Source: Nymphaea colorata (taxonomy: Eukaryota; Streptophyta; Magnoliopsida; Nymphaeales; Nymphaeaceae). From it: DNA of 64,000 nt. The position numbers and the translations under genes were made by a program. The stretch is from the NCBI RefSeq assembly GCF_008831285.2, contig NC_045141.1:11768106-11832105 (forward strand), read 5' to 3'. Below the pieces are notes generated by a model. That model was not told where the DNA came from and ran no database searches. It saw only the letters and a list, made by a program, of their open reading frames with translations. Shown here one piece after another: positions 21,498 through 37,727 of this stretch (position 1 is its first letter; the number at the start of each line of letters is the position of its first letter).

Positions 21498-26727
<5,230 letters not shown>

Positions 26728-26828
26728 GAAGCCAATGGCGGGCCCTGCACCACATACTCAACTGGATGCAGAGTTAGTCGCTGCCATGGGCATGCCTGAC
26801 AATGGTCCAAAGCTCATGTCCATGTGAT
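26728..26828 (+). CDS. Putative terminal exon of an unrecognised gene
   Basis: After TTTGCTCATGGCAG, a good acceptor, a frame reads LKPMAGPAPHTQLDAE and continues LVAAMGMPDNGPKLMSM to a TGA stop. The leading G completes a split codon left by the exon ending at 21210. Composition (Gly, Pro, Ala, Met, few rare codons) looks coding, in contrast to the surrounding AT-rich DNA. I cannot place it in a family. About 350 bases of possible 3' UTR follow. Confidence 0.4.
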
Positions 26829-28270
26829 TGAATTGAGTTCTGCAACGAAAAGTGTGAATTAATGTAGCCAAGTTTGGATTGGCATTTCTAAATTTGTTGG
26901 ATAATTGATAGCTAATATATATAGGAAACATGAAATGGGCTTTTGGGATGTATACTAGCTAAGAGGGCATCCAGATAAATATGCTAGGGGAAAGAGTGAA
27001 GTGCTGTGAAGACATTTTCCCGTCGAAGTTGTGGAAGGATGTCAGTCAGGTGCATGTTGTAAGGAAATGATATGGCAGATCCTTTACAAAGTGCTTCAAC
27101 CGTGGGCTTCTGATGATTACGAAAGCAATACTGCATTGCTTTTCTTCCGGTAGCTCAATTCTCATCTTGTTGATACAAATTTTAAATCAACGACAAATTT
27201 ATCAGTGGACGCATAACTGAAAGGTTATAAAAAGGCAAACCCATTTATCCTCGATCTACAAAGAAAAGACTCCGCAGGGTAGCAGAGTAGAGAGAGGGAA
27301 GAGCAATGCAATTTTGCCGAGTCAGGACCCAACTTTTCTGTCAAAACGATTACCAGACCACATTTTTCTCTCTTCAACACCTTCCCCAGGCAGAAATGTA
27401 CTTTTGATGTTTGTTTAGCTCTGGAAGTGAATCAAAATAAAAGAAAATAGCCGAAATGCCCTTCTATTATTTTGAAGTTTAAGCATGAGCATGGGTGGAT
27501 GATATTGGAAGGCATAACATGATTTAACTTGATACTCTTTGACAGGTTCAGGCCAAGCTAGAAATCCATAACTTAAACAATAAAGTGAGGCCAATAACTG
27601 AGGTTGTGGTAAAAAATGGTTGCTTCTAGAAATGAATTTGTCACTGGAATCAGTGGTGGTAGGCAGTTGGTCACTCTGTGTCAAATGGAACATCTTATTC
27701 GGCACCGCTTCTAATTCATGTTTAGAAGGGAACAGTTTGAAACAAAGTGGCTGTCGTATTGACAGGATGAATTAAATTGTAAACGAAAAAGATAGAATAG
27801 GGGTTGTCCGTAATTATAAAAAACGAACTGTCTTTTGTATTTTTTCTTATATGTTTACACTTTCCATAAAAACTGTCAAATAAGGGTTTGAGATGAATTT
27901 CAGTTAACTTTCAAAATGTAGACACGTTTACTGATTTTTTTTTTTTTCAATATGACCTTCTACTTGAAAAGAAGGAAAACACTAATTTCGTGTTTTTTGA
28001 TGTTATCTTCTATAAATAGATTATATTATCATTCTTTTAGCACATTTTCTTCCTTTCAAGTATGGTCTTCATTACGAAACATTAAAAACAATCCTTTTAT
28101 CTGCAACGATAGGCAAAACGTAAGATTAAAGAAGATCTCTCAAAGAACTGGAAGAGAAAATTGTATAATAAGTCATCTACCTTTTGGTTAGTTTATAAAT
28201 ACCCGCTCAACATGTAAATATCTATACTTTCAGTGCTTGATAAAATATTTCTCTATGTACTGCTTGGCCA
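26829..28270. other. Intergenic, possible 3' UTR then nothing recognised
   Basis: The first few hundred bases may be the 3' UTR of the exon at 26728. From 27200 to 28270 I see short open frames on both strands with no recognisable motif. Confidence 0.4.
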
Positions 28271-28493
28271 GGCTGCACATGAGCCGCGAGTCGAGCTCGA
28301 GTTGAACCACTTCAAACTTAACTCAACTCAGAAAACTCAAGCTCGAGCTCGACTCAGACTCGAGTTGAGCTTGATAGAACAAGATCGAGATCGACTCGAA
28401 GATGCAACGTCGACCTTGAACTCCAGACCCGGCCTGTTTTTATCTGGGCCGGGCCGGGCCGGGCTTTTTCGGGTACTGTTAGCAAAGTATACT

Positions 28494-28640
28494 GAGAAAA
28501 CCTAACCCCTCTTCAGATATGCTTGTTGCTTTTGTCATAATGGGTGAGAAAACCTAACCCCTCTTGAGATATGCTTGTTGCTTTTGTCATAATGGGTGAG
28601 AAAACCTAACCCCTCTTGAGATGTCATAATGGGTCGCCAT
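28494..28640. repeat. Tandem repeat, three 52-bp units (last one deleted internally)
   Basis: Units start GAGAAAACCTAACCCCTCTT at 28494, 28546 and 28598 and end GTCATAATGGGT. The third lacks the ATGCTTGTTGCTTTT block. The opening resembles one and a half plant telomere units but is not a telomeric array. Confidence 0.9.
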
Positions 28641-29169
28641 AATCACTTTTTCTAAGCACTCCTCTATCCCTCTCCATCTCGCTTTTCCAAAAGGCTTTTC
28701 CACCAAAGGACATGTCAAATGGGAAACCGACATCATAGCTTCCAAAACATCTGAACCAGCACTGTAGGAAGCCGTTCTTCCAGCAGCGGCTGCTTATTTT
28801 GATCATGTGGCACCGCCTAGTGCTTCAGATGCAAAGCCTGATTTCTTGGCCATGGGTGCGGCCATGCAAGAAGTCCATGACTTTGCTCTCCTTAAAGACA
28901 CTGTACCACTCTCTAGGACGGCAAACACCATTCTTCAAACGGCTTTTTCCCTTTCTCTATTATCTAGATCTCTCAGAAACCCTAACCCCTCTTGCCGCCT
29001 CTCCCTTTTTCTGGCAGAGACGATGGGCGATGGGGAGGACCCAATGGGTGGGCGACGGGGAGGAGTAAGGACCAGAGGAGGCGTTCGTGGATAGGGATGA
29101 TGAAGCATTCATTCTCGCAGAGCAGGGGAGGATTCAAAGGAAGTTACGAAACCGGAAACCTTAAGTTCA

Positions 29170-29172
<3 letters not shown>

Positions 29173-29205
<33 letters not shown>
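29173..29205. repeat. (AT)n microsatellite
   Basis: Uninterrupted run of about 16 AT/TA units. Confidence 0.9.
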
Positions 29206-29208
<3 letters not shown>

Positions 29209-29626
29209 GTTACGAGTCTTGCGAGGCCATCGACGATCACTGGATCAAAGCTCGGACCCGACCCGTTAAGTATCGGGCCGGGCCGAGCCCGGGTCCAAGT
29301 AGGGCTGGGTTCCAGGTATCCGGTGGCAGCCCAGTTCGGTGCCCAGGCATACTCGACTCCCTTAACTCATTTATGTTAAGTATGTCTCGTTCCTTTTCAC
29401 TCATTTAACTTGTTAACTCTTTAGGTGCTACTAGTTTAACTATTTTTTAATTGTTCAACATTCATTATTTAGTCTAGTCGAGTTGAGGTTAAACGAGTCA
29501 AGTTTTTAAAACTTGACATACATTTGAGCTCGAGCCCGACTTATTTATAAACAAATTGAATCCGAGTCAAATTTTGATGAAGAAGTTCCAATCGAGTTTG
29601 AGCTGGTTGGACTCGTTGCCAGCCGT

Positions 29627-31412
29627 ATGATGCCCACCTACATATTAAAACTGCCTAGTACTCTCTCTCTCCCTCCCCGAAGGAAAATCACTCCCGCGTT
29701 GTATATTCATGCTGTCAGCGATCAATCTCTTAACATCCAGCTGAACCCAACCCGCTTCCTTGAACTTTCGTATGCAAAATTGCATTTGGACGCTACCCAT
29801 TTCGTTTCTCAGCTATTACATCCCGAAAATCGTTTTCTCAACGAATGGCGTTTTGAGACCCATACTGGCAGGTGATTCTCAAGCAAAGCTGATGATAATA
29901 AATTGTGCAAAGAAAGTGGACGAGATCAAGGTCAATTTCATGGGGGCAACGACAGATCGAGCTGAACCACAATTAACGGAAGACCCAATATATATTTTAT
30001 TGTTGAGAACAATATTGCGAGGAATGTGGTGGAAATTGTGAGATGACATGTTGAAATGGTGATAAAATAAGAGAGAGAGAGGGTGAGCTTGCTTACCAAG
30101 TTAAATTCTCGTGTCTTTTTATTCTTTTTAAAGTTTTGAACAGATGATGAGAGGCTGCATTAGTTTTTATTTTCTCTTTCTTCCCCATTTGCTGATTCAA
30201 AGATTTTGACCTTGAAATAGTTTCATACAATGAGATATGAAGAGTAGAGTGATGTGATGAGAAAATTAGTCATTTTTTACTTAAACAATGTTTTTTTAAT
30301 AATAAAAAAATGAACGTCTCTTATAACCTGAAAATTTTGATGGCATAAAGATCAATTACTTTTACAAAAATAACTTGAACTCAAGCATGATTTGTATATA
30401 TCAAAGGCCTTTGTGCAATTGTCTCACTAGGGGCCTTCATCTTAAGGGGTGTCCGCATAAGTGTCGTTCTCGTACTTCATAGACTAAGAACATTTTGGTA
30501 AAAATAATGAATATCAAACTTGTTTTATAATTTTTTGCTAGTATATATTCATCCTATAAACAGGCAAGTAAGCCAACGCTGAGAAATTGCCTTCAAAAGC
30601 TTAGTAGAAGTGAACAGCCTGTATGTCTCAACCCTTTCCTAAAAAGACAATTTTTGTCGGGCAATTATTCCTGGTATAAAGTATTTGGAGAAATTTTAGC
30701 AGAGGCGTCTACACATCCGCCATATAAAAGAAAATGCTCTCCACTATTGCAAGTTTGCATTTAACCGCCTGCATAAAGATCTTTCATTAACACCTGCTTC
30801 TGAACTCATCGTCTCCGAGATGCTGTCGTGTTGAAATGAGAGATTTCCTCTTCTGAGTAGCTGCAGATCCATCTTTCACATGTTTATTGTTGATCGTAAG
30901 TTTGCTGACAGAAACTGCATTAGCTTCATAAAGCCAGTTCTAATTCTAGTCGGCAACATGTTCACAAATAAGTAAAAAAGTGATCAGAACTACAACAAAA
31001 GGAAATAAGTAAAAAGTTTATCAGAACTACAACAAAAGGGAGAATTGCATGAACAAGCACCTGAATTTCAACCTTCTGTTGGCAGTTGCAAGTGCAGAAA
31101 TTTTTATGAGCATCGGATTGTCACTGTTATTTCATAACACGGTAGATACCCGAGTCTTCAAAACTCTGTTATTTCAATAGCAGAATGCCTTTATTCTCAA
31201 GTAAACTTGGAACTGGGTATTGCAGAAATTAGCTTGGTTGAACTGTAACTCTCCACCCAAAACGAAGACAAACTTTTCCCATCCCTCTTTCTTGTCAACT
31301 CTCCATAAAAAACGGAGACAAACTTTGCCCATCCCTATTTTTTCATGTTGTAGATATATTATGTAGGTGTAGCCGTATAAGCCAGTACAAATCTTATCAG
31401 CTCGTGCTGCAT

Positions 31413-31464
<52 letters not shown>

Positions 31465-31977
31465 CTATGCAGCCGAGTGCCAACAACGAAGATTTTGCTG
31501 TTTCTGTCGCTAACTCTTATGTTCCAACCTGCTATGATCATTTAACTCAGGAGGCTTGATGGCCTCCTTCCTCATTAGCCACATCTATATTGGATGCACA
31601 TACATTCTGATTCTCTTTATCTTCATATTACCCTCTATGGAAGACGCAGGCTGTTTGAATTTCTTCGTACACTTCCTTTCAATCGTGACCAACCCTTGTC
31701 CTCCACATCTCTATCCTTGTTTGCTAGAGGGATTCTAGAACTCCCTTTGGATTTATCCTTTCTTTCCTAGCCCTGGACCTAGCTTTCCCTGCACTTAGGC
31801 TAGTTTCCAGGTATTGCTTTACTCCATCCATAAGAGTCCTGCTCATGTTTCATCTGAAATGCACTACCTGCTAGTAGACATTAACGTATCTTCACTAGTT
31901 TTGAGGGTAGAATATGGCTGCTTTGCATCGCGCTTTACCAAATGTCTACCCTTTTGGGTTGAAGACCATCATTCAAC
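29627..31977. other. Intergenic, nothing recognised apart from a microsatellite
   Basis: Short open frames at 29627-30041 and 31556-32005 show no family resemblance. An (AG)n run lies at 31416-31462. No LTR, primer site or exon pair could be supported. Confidence 0.5.
31416..31462. repeat. (AG)n microsatellite
   Basis: Uninterrupted AG dinucleotide run of about 23 units. Confidence 0.95.
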
Positions 31978-32392
31978 TCATGCTCATGCTAAATCATTAA
32001 AATAAACGAAACCTTAAACTGAAGCGGAAGCGTACCTGAATCCATCTGATCTGGTGCACGGGAAAATCGCAGCAGGGTCTTCCAGGGTACGTGCGGCGCG
32101 CTTGAGGTCTCTCTCAGATTAGGAAGAGGAAAACCCTAGAAACCAATGTTTCTAGCAACCATTGCACGAACCCAGGGACCACTACCATTATATAACGAGG
32201 ACAATTACGGATTCCACCCATCAAAGAGTCCATAATTCTGTACTGGTATCTATACATTTTAAAATTACCCCATACCATCTAAAATGACGTAATATCCCGA
32301 AATGCAATCACTTAAGCAGATATTTACATTAAGACAGCCATAATGTCTGAAATTCCTCATAGACATATGCAAGCCCACCAAATGATCTTACA
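31978..32392 (-). repeat. CopB 3' LTR, outer end truncated
   Basis: It matches 37313-37727, with several substitutions and without a short CCAGGGACC duplication present in the other LTR. The element's terminal 67 bases (TGTTGGGATTTCTCCCC onward on the plus map) are missing on the left. The inner end is GATCTTACA, followed by the tract AGCTCCCACTTGGGCC. Confidence 0.92.
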
Positions 32393-32829
32393 AGCTCCCA
32401 CTTGGGCCAAATATGTCTTAATACATTCAGACATTATACAAAACCTTAAGAGCTCATAACTGCTATCTTATTAAACGTCATTTCACCAATCTCGTCCATG
32501 ATCATATCAACACAAAACCAAAGCGGCTTTCGCTATATCAAAAGTTAGCTAAACCTTCAATGATCACAAATGTTAACATAACCAATGACATAGATCTGAT
32601 ATGGATGTATAGCATGAGAATTACATGCAATGTGATTACAACATGTCTATTCTCAACTGATCCAACTTTAAAACTTTATGGAGATCAAAACATAAACACA
32701 GAATGGAACCAAAGAACTTTAAACTTTATTCTGTAGAAAACTGAATATGTGTCCATACATAAGAGCAAACAAAATACAAACTCCCACTAAACCAGCACAT
32801 CATCCAAGGATAACACCCCGATACGAACA

Positions 32830-33760
32830 ACATGTTCGTGAAAGACCTTATGTGTTAAACCCTTGGTAAGCGGATCCACAAATCATAGAGTTTGTCCCAA
32901 TATGCTCTAAAGACACCTGACCATTCTGTATTCCCTCTTTAACAGCCCAAAAAACTTAATGTCAATGTGCTTCGACTTTGACAAACTGTGGCTGTTATAA
33001 GAGTACATGACTGCTGAATTATTGTTACACAACAACCTTAGTGGTCTTTCTAAATCATACATAATGCGCAGCCTCGTGACAAAAATTCTGCAATCACAAA
33101 ACCTGATTGGATGTCATTATCTTGGCACTCAGCAAAGTCAGAATCTGAATACCTAATGATCTCCTACTGGTCTGACTTCCTGTATGTAAGCATAAAATTT
33201 TATGTTCTTTTTAAGTACCTCAAAACTCTTTTGGCTGCTTTCCAATGACCCATACCAGGATCACTTAAGTATCTACCTAACATTCCAATGATAAATGCAA
33301 TATCCAAACGAGTACAAACTTGAACATACATAAGGCTTCCCACAACAGACAAATAGGGAATCATTTCCATTTCTTTAGATTCGATTTTACTTTTAGGGCA
33401 CTGTTTGAGACTAAAGTTGTCTCCTTTAGCAACTAGAGTCTTTCATGGTTTACAATCCTTCATGTCATATCGCTGAAGCACCTTATCAATGTTGACCTTT
33501 TGTGATAATCCAAGAATACCCCGAGAATGATCTCGAAATATTTGGATCCCAAATACAAAAGATGCACAACCAAGATCCTTCATGTCAAACTTTGTTGACA
33601 AAAATTTCTTAGTTTCATGCAATATGCCCACATCATTACTTGCAGCAATATATCATCGACATATAAAACCAGAAAGATAAATTTGCCTCACTGAAGTTTT
33701 GGTATACACATTCATCAACCATATTAGTTTCGAAACCAAATGAAACTATAATTTAATGAA
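32830..33760 (-). pseudogene. CopB reverse transcriptase/RNase H remnants
   Basis: Reading down from 33760 are pieces like KKSIYRLKQ, then a YVDD-containing stretch (I-F-L-V-L-Y-V-D-D-I at about 33670), then KFDMKDLGC and GILGLSQK (33631-33443). Further on come GSLMYVQVCTRLDIAF and RNase H fragments. The N-terminal half of the RT palm is missing. The RNase H frame jumps from QSGFVIAEF straight to the segment before LLCDN, skipping about 50 residues. CopD has the same jump. Frameshifts and stops separate the parts. Confidence 0.82.
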
Positions 33761-33899
33761 ATTTGTAATACCATTGATTGGAAAGTTTGCTTTAGTCTAT
33801 ATATGGATTTTCTTAGTGACATATCTACTTAATTTTCTTGAGGTTGTTGAGTTTGTTCTTTAGTATGGAGATCGACATCATTGCCTTCTTCTGAATAGA

Positions 33900-34669
33900 G
33901 TGAACTCAAGTCCCTCTTCAAAGGCAATGTGTTTAACCTAATCACCTCCCCCAAACTCAATATCCTCAAAGAAATGAGCATTTTCCTTTTCAAAGAAAGA
34001 CTTACTGAATGGATTATAAAACTTATAACCCCTTAATGTTTATTCATTTTCCCTTTATACATACAATGCAAACATTAAAGTCTACAAAATCAAAGAGACT
34101 CAAGAATTCTATTCGACATAAGCCTTTTATTCTCTTTTTCAGAGATTTGTCCTAAGTGCCAATGCCATAACATAGCAGAATTCTCTTTGGCTAATTTCTT
34201 TTAGTACCACTAAACGTAACATGCAAGGTTTCATGATATGAAGCAACTGTATCAAGCAAATAGAGGTTATCGCTACTAGATAAAGAACCAGTGGCAATCA
34301 AATTTGAATGCAGAAACAACTTGAATTTATTTCCTCCAAATGAACAATAATAACCAAATTTGTCCAGTAAAGAAATAAAAAACAAATTCCGTCTAAAAGA
34401 CGGTACTACATAAGTTTCTGTCAAATTCAAAAAACAACCAGTCTTTAACAATAACCCAAAAAATCTGCTATGGCTTCAATCTTCGCCTTCATGTCATCGC
34501 CCTCATAGATGAATCTTTCAGCATCAATTGGCGTCTGACAATTTAGGCAGCCCTGCACAGAAACACTTATGTAAGTAGTAGCAACCGAATCTACCCACAA
34601 GTGCCTTGGTACTGAAATTAAATTAACCTCACAACAAACCCAAAGTAAGAATTGTACCTTTCTTTTCAC
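33900..34669 (-). pseudogene. CopB protease/pre-integrase with integrase core deleted
   Basis: The protease active site reads WVDSVATTY at about 34580 where D-S-G-A/V is expected, so Val replaces the Gly. This is followed by GCFLNLTETYVVPSF and FGYYCSFGGNKFKLFLHSN. The pre-integrase part then runs to a CIKGK-like motif at about 34055. Directly after it comes the segment that normally follows integrase (G-Y-K-F-Y-N-P and S-F-F-E-K-E-N-A-H-F-F). The D,D-35-E core, about 230 residues in related elements, is absent. The same junction is present in CopD near 58170. Confidence 0.85.
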
Positions 34670-35486
34670 GCCATGCGTGATACTTAGTACAATCCTTCTT
34701 CATATGACCTTCATCATTGCAAAAGAAGCAGCTTGATTTGCCTTCCTTATGCTTCTTTTGTTTCTTCATGGATGCGTGATCAACTGCAATTTCTTTAGCC
34801 GTCTTTCTTTTCTTACTTTTAGGCGTAGTAGCCAAGTGAATACTTTCTATCCTATCATGCTTCAATCTCTCCTCTTCTTCCACACAGTGCGAAATGAGCT
34901 CATTAAGAGTCCATTTCTCCTTCTGAAAGTTATAACTAACTTTAAATTGTCCAAACTGTGGTGGAAGAGAAAGAAGAACCATATGCACTATAAAGTCTTT
35001 AGGTAACCTCAGACCTAGTGCCTGTAATTTTGAAGCAAGATGAGACATTTCCATAATGTGCTCCCGTATGTTCCCCTTGCCTTTAAACCTCAGCGTCACA
35101 AGTTTACTCAAAAGAGTGCTTGTTTCAGCCTTTTCATTTTTAGCAAAACGTTTTTCAATCTCTTCAAGGAACGCCTTGGCACTAGCCTTTTCAGTAATAG
35201 AGCCCCTAAAATTTTCTGGGATTGATATCTTCATGATCATTAGACACACGCGGTTTGAGCGTTCCCACCATTCAAAGTACCGCTTATCCTCATGGGAACT
35301 TTGATCTGTTGGATGAGGTGGGCACGACTCCCTAAATGCAAGGTCAAGGTCCATACAACCCAGAACAATCATAACAGTTTCTTTCCAGTCCTTAAAATTC
35401 GAACAATTTAACTCAGGAACAGTACTCAAATTTGCAGATATCATAGAAGCAGAACTCACTGTATAAAGAACAACAAAAAATACCAA
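34629..35486 (-). CDS. CopB gag protein with zinc knuckle
   Basis: An open frame of 285 codons encodes copia gag. A likely natural start is the Met of MISANLSTVPELN, 14 codons into the frame. It then has the gag body with YFEWWERSNRVCLMIMKISI and, near the C-terminus, a zinc knuckle CFFCNDEGHMKKDC (CX2CX4HX4C) after a Lys-rich stretch. This is the only intact part of CopB and is the region CopD lost. It would package RNA and could support trans-mobilisation, but expression is not shown. The frame ends soon after the knuckle, ahead of the protease, which lies in another frame. Confidence 0.85.
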   Translation of the reverse strand: MVFFVVLYTVSSASMISANLSTVPELNCSNFKDWKETVMIVLGCMDLDLAFRESCPPHPTDQSSHEDKRYFEWWERSNRVCLMIMKISIPENFRGSITEKASAKAFLEEIEKRFAKNEKAETSTLLSKLVTLRFKGKGNIREHIMEMSHLASKLQALGLRLPKDFIVHMVLLSLPPQFGQFKVSYNFQKEKWTLNELISHCVEEEERLKHDRIESIHLATTPKSKKRKTAKEIAVDHASMKKQKKHKEGKSSCFFCNDEGHMKKDCTKYHAWREKKGTILTLGLL

Positions 35487-36179
35487 ACATGCTCACGATC
35501 AATACATGTACAAAGATGAAACAACAAATATAAATGAATTTAAATACAATGGCCCAAAACCCATCACAAGGTACCAGTGCAACGCTAATATCCAATCTTT
35601 GGATTGAAATATTAACTGCAAGTGGCATTCTTGGTCAACAATGAATATAGATAATTAACCCTGTCAAACAACGAGCCTATCTTTGGATTGACTCGCTATT
35701 CACATGGAAACCAGAAAAATTATCACATATTCATTGCCCTGTATACTTAAACATGACCAAACAACAATCCTCTTTTGGGCTGATCATTGTCCGCATGGAT
35801 CAAATATACTATCATCTAATGTTTAAAACAAACAAATTCGTACAACAAAGGTCACTTTGGCGACATAAAGTACAAACGCACTCATTTCAAACAACAGACA
35901 TGGCCAAAGATCAAATTCATAATCCAAACATTCATCTAAAGCACATACACAATTTTAATAACATGCAAAACATGATACATGAATTAAAATTTACATACAA
36001 ATTTGCCCTATATTGATTCCAAAACCAAAATGATCCAATAAAAGGGGCTCAAAAGTGTCCAAAATTTTATAAACTGATACCATAATTGTGCTTAAGTATG
36101 TCAAGAACCACTGAATCGGCCTTAAAGTGACCCGTATTGTTCTTAAACTACAACAAAAACACTCACATGCCCCTAAATA

Positions 36180-36420
36180 GGGGTGAACCGGTCTAAAATT
36201 GGACGAATCGGTCAAAATTAGACCGTATCGGTTCCAAAACCCAATGAACCGGTCCCAAAATGGTCCGAATCGGGTTTTAAATGTCCGAACCGATCTAAAA
36301 AACAACTGAACCGGTCTAAAAAGGGCACGAATCGGTTCAGAAAGGTGCGAACCGGTTCTAAACTTAATGAACCGGTTCTGTTTCAAAACAAACCGTATGG
36401 GTACGGGTCGGGTCCGATAG
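36180..36420. repeat. CopB leader: degenerate AACCGGTT-type repeats
   Basis: About a dozen imperfect repeats of a roughly 20-base unit centred on GAACCGGT or GAATCGGT, each followed by an A-rich spacer. The reverse-complement block recurs in CopD at 56070-56500. The unit centre AACCGGTT is palindromic. Confidence 0.85.
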
Positions 36421-37230
36421 GACCCGATCCGGCCCGAAAAACTTAAAGCGGGCTGGCGGGCGGGCGAACGAATTTTTTTTTTTTTTTTTTTTAAACTCAT
36501 GGACCCGGATCGGGTCTGTCATGACCTGACCCGGTCTGACCCGCCCGCTCGACCGCGCGAGCGGTCACAGGCGTCGTCTCCACCGCTCGCCTGCCGAACG
36601 GCAGGCGTGCAGTGGTGATCCTCCGACAGGCCACCCAACTGCGTGGGTGGCCGCCGGCGGGTGCCGCCTCGACGGCCGGCCGTCGCCGCTGCGATGGCCG
36701 GCCATCGCCCGCCCAAAACTGGCCGGAATCGGCCGGTTTTGGCCCTCGCTTTACATTCTCCCCTTTTCTGATTTTGTGTGTTGTAGCGGCGACGAAGCCA
36801 CCGGCGGCCCGTCGGAGACAGTGGGTGGACGCCTGAGGGTCGCACGGCCCCGTCCGGCGACAGGAAAGTCGCCGGCAGGCCTATGACCGGCCATCGCCCT
36901 GTCTGCCGCCGTTTTCCCTTGTTCCTGCCCTTACGGTTGCATCTGAGGCGCAGAGGGCACCGCAGGCCACCCACAGCGTGGGTGGCCGCCGTCGGGGTTT
37001 CCTCACGACTGCCGGAAGCCTGCCGTCGCCTACCAGCGATGGACGCCCACCGATCCGGCCGTCCCCTTGCCCAATCCTCCTGATGGCTGCAACGGAAGCC
37101 CGACGGCTTCCGTCGCACGCCCTCAACCCTAAAATTTTTTTTTTTTTGAAAACCAAAAAATTGCAGCCGAAGAAAATGAACATCCAAATGGGAAGAACGC
37201 GGAAAGATCAACGATTCAACAACAAGCATA
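36421..37230 (-). other. CopB GC-rich untranslated leader
   Basis: Very GC-rich DNA with several overlapping open frames on both strands (for example 37283-36519 minus). These frames are rich in Arg, Gly, Pro and Ala and are typical of GC bias rather than genes. Poly-A/T tracts at 36473-36492 and 37133-37147 break it up. It lies between primer site and gag and corresponds to CopD 55209-56040. Confidence 0.7.
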
Positions 37231-37243
37231 GACTCTGATACCA
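37231..37243 (-). promoter_or_regulatory. CopB primer-binding site
   Basis: Minus-strand TGGTATCAGAGTC lies two bases inside the 5' LTR and matches the initiator tRNA-Met primer site of copia elements. Confidence 0.9.
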
Positions 37244-37245
37244 AA

Positions 37246-37727
37246 TGTTGGGATTTCTCCCCATAACGCATATACAAAACCAAACGTATATACCCTAAAC
37301 AGGATCATGCTCATGCTAAATCATTAAAATAAACGAAACCTTAAACTGAAGCGGAAGCGTATCTGAATCCATCTGATCTGGTGCACGGGAAGATCGCAGC
37401 AGGGTCTTCTGAGGTACGTGCGGCGCGCTTGAGGTCTCTCTCAGATGGGGAAGAGGAAAACCCTAGAAACCAATGTTTCTAGCAACCATTGCACGACCCC
37501 AGGGACCCAGGGACCACTACCATTATATAACGAGGACAATTACGGATTCCACCTATCAAAGAGTCCGTAATTCCATACTGGTATCTATAAATTTTAAAAT
37601 TACCCCATATCATCTAAAATGACGTAATATCCCGAAATGCAATCACTTAAGCGGATATTTACATTAAGACAGCCATAATGTCTGAAATTCCTCATAGACA
37701 TATGCAGGCCCACCAAATGATCTTACA
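37246..37727 (-). repeat. CopB 5' LTR, full length
   Basis: 482 bases; on the minus strand it begins TGTAAGATCATTTGGTGGGC and ends GAGAAATCCCAACA. It is clearly the same LTR as CopD 54718-55193, with numerous substitutions. Confidence 0.93.

Larger units (their letters stand above)
28270..29626. mobile_element. Possible terminal-inverted-repeat element or repeat cluster
   Basis: The left end reads GGCTGCACATGAGCC followed by strings of CTCGAG/GAGCTC. The right end read in reverse begins GGCTGGCAACGAGTCC followed by similar CTC-rich strings. GC-rich (GGGCC)n runs occur near 28446-28464 and 29270-29296. Such CTCGAGCTCG-rich repeats are common dispersed elements in plants. No target duplication was found. 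A plus-strand frame at 28807-29094 inside it is unrecognised. Confidence 0.35.
31978..37727 (-). mobile_element. CopB: internally deleted Ty1/copia element
   Basis: A minus-strand copia element of the same family as CopD at 54718-60742. The 5' LTR is 37246-37727 and the 3' LTR is 31978-32392, which lacks its outermost 67 bases. The primer site is at 37231-37243 and the polypurine tract begins at 32393. In order it has a long GC-rich leader, an intact gag frame, a mutated protease, pre-integrase sequence, no integrase core, partial reverse transcriptase and partial RNase H. It cannot be autonomous. No target duplication is visible because the left end is truncated at its junction with flanking DNA. 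Confidence 0.92.

Noticed and set aside
28494-28640. Interstitial telomere repeat array
   Set aside because: Each 52-bp unit has only one imperfect CCTAACCC string, so it is not a telomeric array.
29627-30041. Small host genes from overlapping plus-strand frames
   Set aside because: No motif, splice pattern or coding-like composition supports them.
36519-37283. Long minus-strand frame of 254 codons in CopB, and the similar frames at 55123-55946
   Set aside because: These lie in GC-rich retrotransposon leader, overlap other frames on both strands, run into the LTR, and show only Arg/Gly/Pro composition.
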